Shown here: piece after piece, positions 59,990 through 64,000 of the stretch | Numbering within the stretch: the first letter of the stretch is position 1 | How the letters are laid out: each line of letters opens with the position of its first letter | Assembly (NCBI RefSeq): GCF_003012935.1 | Contig: NZ_PUDR01000014.1 | Location: forward strand, 42,140 to 106,139 | Source of the DNA: Pannonibacter carbonis | Lineage (GTDB): Bacteria; Pseudomonadota; Alphaproteobacteria; Rhizobiales; Stappiaceae | Direction: 5' to 3' | DNA length: 64,000 nt | Program-made: the position numbers and the translations under genes | Notes under the pieces: generated by a model | The model's input: only the letters and a program-made list of their open reading frames with translations | Databases searched by the model: none | Told to the model about the DNA's origin: nothing

Positions 59990-60615
59990 CAGGTTCGGCT
60001 TGTAAGCAACTTGATCCCTGCAAAGGTGAAGAACACTCCCAATCCTGCGTCGATCCACCTACGAGCGCGATCGTAAGCCGTAACGACGCGCTTGGTAGAG
60101 AAGGCGACGGCATAGGCGATATGACCGACAACCGAGAGGATCGTGGTTCCGACTACGATAACGAGTGCGGTTGAGGCTGGGGCGGAATGCGCGAGGCCGA
60201 GCGACATGATTGCGATCCACGTCAACGCAGCCTTCGGGTTGGTCATCTGGACTGTCAGGCCACGCAGAAAATACGTGCGCAGGCTGCTTGCCGCTAATCC
60301 GGCCGGGTCTATGATCGGCCTTGTCGAAGCGGCCGAGCGAAAGGCTTTGAAGGCCAGCCAGAACAGATAAAGCCCGCCGACGATCTTGATGGCCGTCAGC
60401 ACTGAAGCATAGGCCGCAATCAATGCCGTCAGCCCGATCGCGGTCATAGAGGCCCAGAGCAATGACCCTGCCGAAATACCGAGTGCCAGTGCAACGCCCG
60501 CTTTGCGGCTGATAGCCATCGACGTGCCGACGACAGAGAGAATATTCGGACCGGGGCTGAACATTCCAAGCGCAAAGGCACCGAAAGCCAACCCTATCTC
60601 CGGCAAATGCTCCAT
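59989..60615 (-). CDS. LysE/RhtB-family amino acid exporter
   Basis: 208 residues from ATG 60615, with GGAGGT seven bases upstream; the longer frame to 60690 lacks one. It has six membrane helices and the family motif FSPGPNILSVVGTSMAISRKAG in helix 1 and loop, with MTNPKAALTWIAIM later. These proteins export amino acids or related metabolites. Repeat copies lie at its 3' end (59968) and upstream (60691), so the gene looks like a cassette bounded by the repeat. Confidence 0.88.
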   Translation of the reverse strand: MEHLPEIGLAFGAFALGMFSPGPNILSVVGTSMAISRKAGVALALGISAGSLLWASMTAIGLTALIAAYASVLTAIKIVGGLYLFWLAFKAFRSAASTRPIIDPAGLAASSLRTYFLRGLTVQMTNPKAALTWIAIMSLGLAHSAPASTALVIVVGTTILSVVGHIAYAVAFSTKRVVTAYDRARRWIDAGLGVFFTFAGIKLLTSRT

Positions 60616-60690
60616 ATAACTTACCTCCGGTCTGATGCGTAAATCCCGAGTATTGCACGAATTGAATCGCGGGTTTTTGTAGCGTACCAA

Positions 60691-60710
60691 ACCCGGGATT
60701 TGTGCGACGG
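60691..60710 (+). repeat. Short dispersed repeat, copy 4
   Basis: ACCCGGGATTTGTGCGACGG, upstream of the LysE gene. Neighbouring bases contain further related fragments (AAATCCCGAG near 60643 in the opposite direction). Confidence 0.45.
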
Positions 60711-60768
60711 TTAGCGTCGTAGCGAAGGCCGCTGTAAGGAAGGTTGGAGGGATCGCCTTCTGCGCGGC

Positions 60769-61203
60769 TCAAGCGCCTGCGCGCAACTCCTCGATCAGCT
60801 CGGGATGGTGGTCGAGAAGCCAAAGCAACTGGCTGGTCGGACCGCTGGGCTCCACCAGGCCCCGTTCGTATTTGTCGAAAGCGTTCTCTCCGACCTTCAG
60901 CAGACCGCCGGCCTCGCGTTGCGAGAGCTTCAGCTTCTCGCGAACCCGCCGGATCGTCGCCGGAGAGGGAATGCCTTCGACTTCTTCCTTTAGCGCGCGC
61001 AGCGCGGCATCGGTCACCGCCATGTCGTCGCCGACATGGACGCCTTCGTCGCCGCTTTCCGGGTAGTAGCCCGGCAGTTGAACCGTGATACTTTTCCCCT
61101 TGTAGGTCACGAGCGACGGGCGAACGCCACGACGCAGGGTTTCCCCGGTCTCCGGCGAAACGATCGTCTCCGGCAGCTTCTGTTTCGATACCGCCATGGT
61201 CAT
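60769..61203 (-). CDS. mqsA: MqsA-like antitoxin lacking zinc-binding cysteines
   Basis: 144 residues. The C-terminal half is the MqsA-type HTH: PATIRRVREKLKLSQREAGG, VGENAFDKYERGLVEPSGPT, LLDHHPELIEEL. The N-terminal half, which in E. coli MqsA holds a zinc with four Cys, has none: the first Cys pair position reads VSPETGE. It therefore neutralises its partner, if at all, without zinc. The ATG overlaps the stop of the broken toxin gene (ATGA at 61200-61203). It probably still represses the locus through the palindrome at 61524-61542. Confidence 0.85.
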   Translation of the reverse strand: MTMAVSKQKLPETIVSPETGETLRRGVRPSLVTYKGKSITVQLPGYYPESGDEGVHVGDDMAVTDAALRALKEEVEGIPSPATIRRVREKLKLSQREAGGLLKVGENAFDKYERGLVEPSGPTSQLLWLLDHHPELIEELRAGA

Positions 61204-61514
61204 TTCTCCTTGAACGACATGACCGTGAACTCGGTGATGACGTCGGCCGGGAACTTCACGTAGAGCGTCAGATCCCGCGCCGGGACATGGTAGACGTCCT
61301 GCCAGAGCCGGTGATCAGCGAAGGTCGTCATCGACTTGTAGAACATTAGAACATGCGCCCCTCTATTCCGGCGATGGTTTCGACCACGCCCGACCGGTCG
61401 AAACCGACACTATTGGCATCGCGAAGCGCGGATGACGTCATCGCCAGCGTGCTGACCGATCCCAACGCGATCTTGATCGCCTCGAGATCATAGGTCGGGC
61501 GCTTTTTTTCCCAT
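61200..61514 (-). pseudogene. mqsR: MqsR-like toxin gene, doubly disrupted
   Basis: Pieces of an MqsR-type mRNA interferase are recognisable: KKRPTYDLEAIKIAL, then TSSALRDANSVGFDRSGVVE, GRMF, and, in another frame, MFYKSMTTFADHRLWQDVYH up to TEFTVMSFKEK at the stop. Two lesions separate them. An 8-bp tandem duplication at 61339-61354 turns GRMFYKS into GRMF-stop. A run of seven A near the start (61503-61509 on the plus strand as T) puts the ATG 61514 out of frame; six would be in frame. Removing both gives about 101 residues, the normal MqsR length. Confidence 0.8.
61339..61354. repeat. 8-bp tandem duplication inside mqsR
   Basis: TAGAACAT occurs twice in direct succession (61339-61346, 61347-61354). 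One copy restores the mqsR frame at this point. Tandem duplications of this size arise by slippage and can revert. Confidence 0.85.
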
Positions 61515-61523
61515 CGCTCAATC

Positions 61524-61542
61524 TGCCACCTTAATGGTGGCA
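61524..61542. promoter_or_regulatory. Palindrome upstream of mqsRA, probable autoregulatory operator
   Basis: TGCCACC-TTAAT-GGTGGCA is a perfect 7-5-7 palindrome directly before the toxin start. MqsA of E. coli binds similar ACCT...AGGT dyads. The 270 bases from here to 61812 show no gene I can support. Confidence 0.65.
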
Positions 61543-61812
61543 AATAAAGAGAGATGAGAGAGGGGGAGGAGAAAGAAGACCTTGCTCGCGGATCGGCCGA
61601 GCCGGTGTCGCTGACGCTCAACCGCGTCCTGCGCGATCCCAGCCCGTCGTCCCGCGCAGGGCTGCTAGCCCCGCTTGTCCAGCCGGGCAGGGGTGCTCGG
61701 GCGCAGTTGCACCGCCCCGTCCGCTCCGCGGGCCGGAGGGGGTCTTCGGGAAGAAGACGGAGAGGGACCGGAGTGAGGCTCCGCGTCCGCAACCCCTGGA
61801 AGGAGCATTCCC

Positions 61813-63528
61813 ATGCATCTGATGAAGGTCGATCCGCGCGCGCTAAAGGACAATCCCGACCGCACGCGTCAGACGAAGTCTACCCCGCAGGCCGACGCCC
61901 TGCTGCTGGCCACCATCAAGGCCGTCGGTCTCGTGCAGCCCCCGATGATCGCGCCGGAGAGCGGCGGCGGCAATGGCTACATCATCGACTCCGGCCATCG
62001 CCGCGTGAAGCAGGCGATCAAGGCCGGCCTCGAGGAGATCGAGGTTCTGGTGGTCGACGCCGCCAATGACAATGGCGCCATGCGCTCCATGGTCGAGAAC
62101 ATCGCCCGCGAACCGCTCAACCCGGTCGACCAGTGGCGCGCCATCGAGCGGCTCGTCGCACTCGGCTGGACCGAGGAGGCGATCGCCGTCGCGCTGGCCC
62201 TGCCGGTGCGCCAGATCCGCAAGCTCCGGCTGCTGGCCAACATCCTGGCTGCCATGCTGGACCAGATGGCGAAGGGCGACATGCCGAACGAGCAGCAACT
62301 CCGCACCATCGCGGCTGCCTCGCTCGACGAGCAGAAGGAGGTCTGGAAGGCGCACAAGCCGAAGAAGGGCGATCCTCAGGTGTCGTGGTGGAGCGTCGCC
62401 AACGCGCTCACGAAGAAGCGGATGTATGCGCGCGACGCCAGCTTCGGCGATGACCTGGCACAGGCCTATGGCATCCAGTGGGTCGAGGACCTGTTTGCGC
62501 AGGCCGATGAGGACTCGCGCTACACGACGGATGTCGAGGCCTTCCTCGGCGCGCAGCAGGAATGGATGACGAGCCACCTTCCGAAGAAGGGGATCGTCAC
62601 CGAGGCTAATAACTGGGGTCAGCCCGAACTGCCGAAGAAGGCGGAGCGTCTCTACGGCAAGCCGGGCAAGGGCGACTGCACGGCGATGTATCTCGACCGC
62701 GAGGGCAAGGTGCAGACCGTGCACTACCGCATGCCCGAGGAGAAGAAGGCCAAGGGCAAGGCCGACGCGGCTGTCGACGATGTCGGTACGCTGGCGAAGC
62801 CCCGTCCGGACGTCACCCGCAAGGGCATCGAGATGATCGGCGATTTGCGCACCGACGCGCTGCACGAGGCGCTGTCGCGGGCGCCGATCGAGGACGACAT
62901 GCTGATGGCGCTGCTGGTGCTCGCCTTCGCCGGTCAGAACGTCCGCGTCGATTCCGGCGCCGGCGGCGAGTTCCGGTGGGGCAGCCGCTTCGGGCGCCAT
63001 GCGGCGGAACTGTTCGACCAGGAGGGTAAGCTCGCCTTCGACATGGACACGCTGCGCATCGCCATCCGGAGCGTGCTGATCGACGTGCTGTCGTGCCGGG
63101 AAAATGCGACGAAGTCGGGCATCCTCGCCCTCGTCGCCGGTGATGCGATTGGCGCGGACGGGTTCTTGCCAAACATGGGCAGCGACGACTTCCTGTCCTG
63201 CCTCTCGCGTCCGGCACTGGAGGCGTCGTGCAAGGATACGCCTGTCATGCCGCGCCAGCGCGTCAAGGACACGCGTGCCGCGCTGGTCGAGCATTTCAAG
63301 GAGGGGCACTTCGTCCACGGCTCAGCGCTGTTCGCGCCGGGCACCGCGACGCTGAGCAAGTGGCTCACGGAGCACAGCGCCAGCGCGGACGATGACGACG
63401 GCACGCCCGCCGATCAGGACGAGCTCGATGGCAACGAGGCGATCGAGCCTGCGCACGATTTCGACGCGGACGAGGACCGTTTCGACGAGGCCGACATCCC
63501 CGAGAGCTTCCGCGAAGCCGCCGAATAG
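61813..63528 (+). CDS. ParB/Spo0J-type nuclease-domain protein of the plasmid backbone
   Basis: 571 residues from ATG 61813, with GGAAGGAG upstream. The ParB N-terminal domain is clear: LMKVDPRALKDNPDRTR, IDSGHRRVKQAIKAGLEEIE, and MVENIAREPLNPVDQWRAI. An HTH-like segment follows (GWTEEAIAVALALPVRQIRKLRLL). The large C-terminal part is unlike partition ParB. Such long ParB-nuclease proteins occur in the same rhizobial mobile clusters as the methylase-helicase. The role may be regulation, nicking or DNA organisation; no parA gene is adjacent, so plasmid partition is doubtful. Confidence 0.85.
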   Translation: MHLMKVDPRALKDNPDRTRQTKSTPQADALLLATIKAVGLVQPPMIAPESGGGNGYIIDSGHRRVKQAIKAGLEEIEVLVVDAANDNGAMRSMVENIAREPLNPVDQWRAIERLVALGWTEEAIAVALALPVRQIRKLRLLANILAAMLDQMAKGDMPNEQQLRTIAAASLDEQKEVWKAHKPKKGDPQVSWWSVANALTKKRMYARDASFGDDLAQAYGIQWVEDLFAQADEDSRYTTDVEAFLGAQQEWMTSHLPKKGIVTEANNWGQPELPKKAERLYGKPGKGDCTAMYLDREGKVQTVHYRMPEEKKAKGKADAAVDDVGTLAKPRPDVTRKGIEMIGDLRTDALHEALSRAPIEDDMLMALLVLAFAGQNVRVDSGAGGEFRWGSRFGRHAAELFDQEGKLAFDMDTLRIAIRSVLIDVLSCRENATKSGILALVAGDAIGADGFLPNMGSDDFLSCLSRPALEASCKDTPVMPRQRVKDTRAALVEHFKEGHFVHGSALFAPGTATLSKWLTEHSASADDDDGTPADQDELDGNEAIEPAHDFDADEDRFDEADIPESFREAAE

Positions 63529-63558
63529 GCCGCTCCCTCTTCTTCCGAATGCACTTCA

Positions 63559-63583
63559 CCGCCGCCGGTCACTCCGGCGGCGG
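63559..63583 (+). terminator. GC-rich hairpin terminator after the ParB-like gene
   Basis: CCGCCGCCGG (63559-63568) and CCGGCGGCGG (63574-63583) form a 10-bp stem with a 5-base loop, followed by CTTCGTTTC. Confidence 0.75.
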
Positions 63584-63620
63584 CTTCGTTTCAACGCCTC
63601 GCGCAATCACGGAGGACACC

Positions 63621-64000
63621 ATGTCCGCACATCTCATCTATGACCACGCACCCATAGGTTCGCTCATTGCCTGGTCCGACGGCGCGCCACGCCCGCCGGA
63701 GCGTCATCGCAAAAAGCTCGCCGCCTGGCGGAGCACCAACAGCCGGGGGCGGCTGATCGCCAGGCGCGGGGACCGCGCGATCGGGAATCTCTCCCTTTCG
63801 GCTACCTTCACCGTGCACGAGGCCGATTACGGCGCCGGTGGCGTCGTCGCCATCCGCGTGCATCGCACCTTCTCGCTGGAATCGGCGCTCAGCTTCACCA
63901 TCGTGGAACGTCCCGCCATCGGCTCGGTGCGCGTGTTCGACCGTGCTGGCGAAGGCGCCGAGCTCGTCCATCTCGCCACGCATCGCGCCGCGGCCGAGGA
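63621..64000 (+). CDS. Hypothetical protein, 3' truncated by window edge
   Basis: Open from ATG 63621 (GGAGG upstream) to the last base, 126 codons. The text includes IGSLIAWSDGAPRPPERHRK, then RRGDRAIGNLSLSATFTVHE and IRVHRTFSLESALSFTIVE, a mix of strands with no membrane segment. I do not recognise the family. It directly follows the ParB-like gene and its terminator and is probably part of the backbone cluster. Confidence 0.6.
   Translation, partial: MSAHLIYDHAPIGSLIAWSDGAPRPPERHRKKLAAWRSTNSRGRLIARRGDRAIGNLSLSATFTVHEADYGAGGVVAIRVHRTFSLESALSFTIVERPAIGSVRVFDRAGEGAELVHLATHRAAAE

Noticed and set aside
61346..61792. A 148-codon minus-strand frame as an independent gene.
   Set aside because: Its C-terminal part is the N-terminal part of broken mqsR; the upstream part runs through the operator palindrome with no start signal.

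Overview
The window looks like an accessory replicon or integrated mobile island of a GC-rich alphaproteobacterium, most likely order Hyphomicrobiales (rhizobia, Bosea or Methylobacterium relatives). This is inferred from codon style and from gene families typical of rhizobial plasmids: an RHE_PE00001/DUF1612-type protein at the left edge, and toprim, DUF1419, DUF3085, a giant methylase-helicase and a ParB-nuclease protein on the right. No ribosomal RNA, tRNA, CRISPR array or transposase gene was seen.

Layout. (1) 0-7.1 kb, defence: a complete type III CBASS operon on the minus strand (CD-NTase, HORMA Cap7, TRIP13-like Cap6, nuclease-SAVED Cap4). Divergent from it is a four-gene, start-stop-coupled operon encoding a ribbon-helix-helix protein, a GNAT acetyltransferase, an XRE regulator and an ImmA/IrrE metallopeptidase. 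The AT-rich gap between them holds three TAGCTA palindromes and a promoter whose -10 lies in another palindrome. (2) 7.2-40.7 kb, metal resistance: a DUF156 repressor with an NreB-like exporter; CsoR with a perfect operator, a glutaredoxin-MauE protein, DUF305 proteins, an MFS exporter and an ATP-grasp enzyme; CueR with CopA, CopZ and a multicopper oxidase; a glutaredoxin/2Fe-2S reductase pair; two ArsR/SmtB zinc-type repressors with a ZntA-like ATPase and a CDF exporter; a HAE1-type RND pump; a second CopA/CopZ pair. Six nearly identical CueR-type promoters (19-bp spacers) tie the copper, redox and RND genes together. Inside this block sits a metabolic run: FAD monooxygenase, KdsA, a TPP enzyme and an aldehyde dehydrogenase. 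(3) 40.8-48.0 kb, fluoride resistance: three separate fluoride (crcB-type) riboswitches precede a MutS-like ATPase pair, an enolase, and a small ORF/histidine phosphatase/CrcB/universal-stress operon. (4) 48.0-64.0 kb, replicon backbone (toprim protein, DUF1419, DUF3085, 1700-residue methylase-helicase, ParB-like protein) interrupted by a mosaic of acyltransferase, beta-lactamase-fold protein, racemase, MFS remnant, LysE exporter and a broken mqsRA toxin-antitoxin locus, with a short repeat recurring between these genes.

How it works together. The metal block combines sensing (DUF156, CsoR, CueR, ArsR, MerR), export (P-type ATPases, CDF, RND, MFS), oxidation (multicopper oxidase), chaperoning (CopZ) and thiol repair (glutaredoxin and reductase). 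The fluoride block pairs an exporter with a second copy of the fluoride-sensitive enzyme enolase under RNA control. The CBASS block probably responds to phage infection, with the divergent operon as a plausible but unproven regulator.

Caution: several genes (MutS-like A, universal stress protein, mqsR, and a degenerate ORF at 48.4 kb) carry single-base indels in short runs of one base. These may be sequencing errors or real decay. The mqsR 8-bp tandem duplication is a different kind of lesion.
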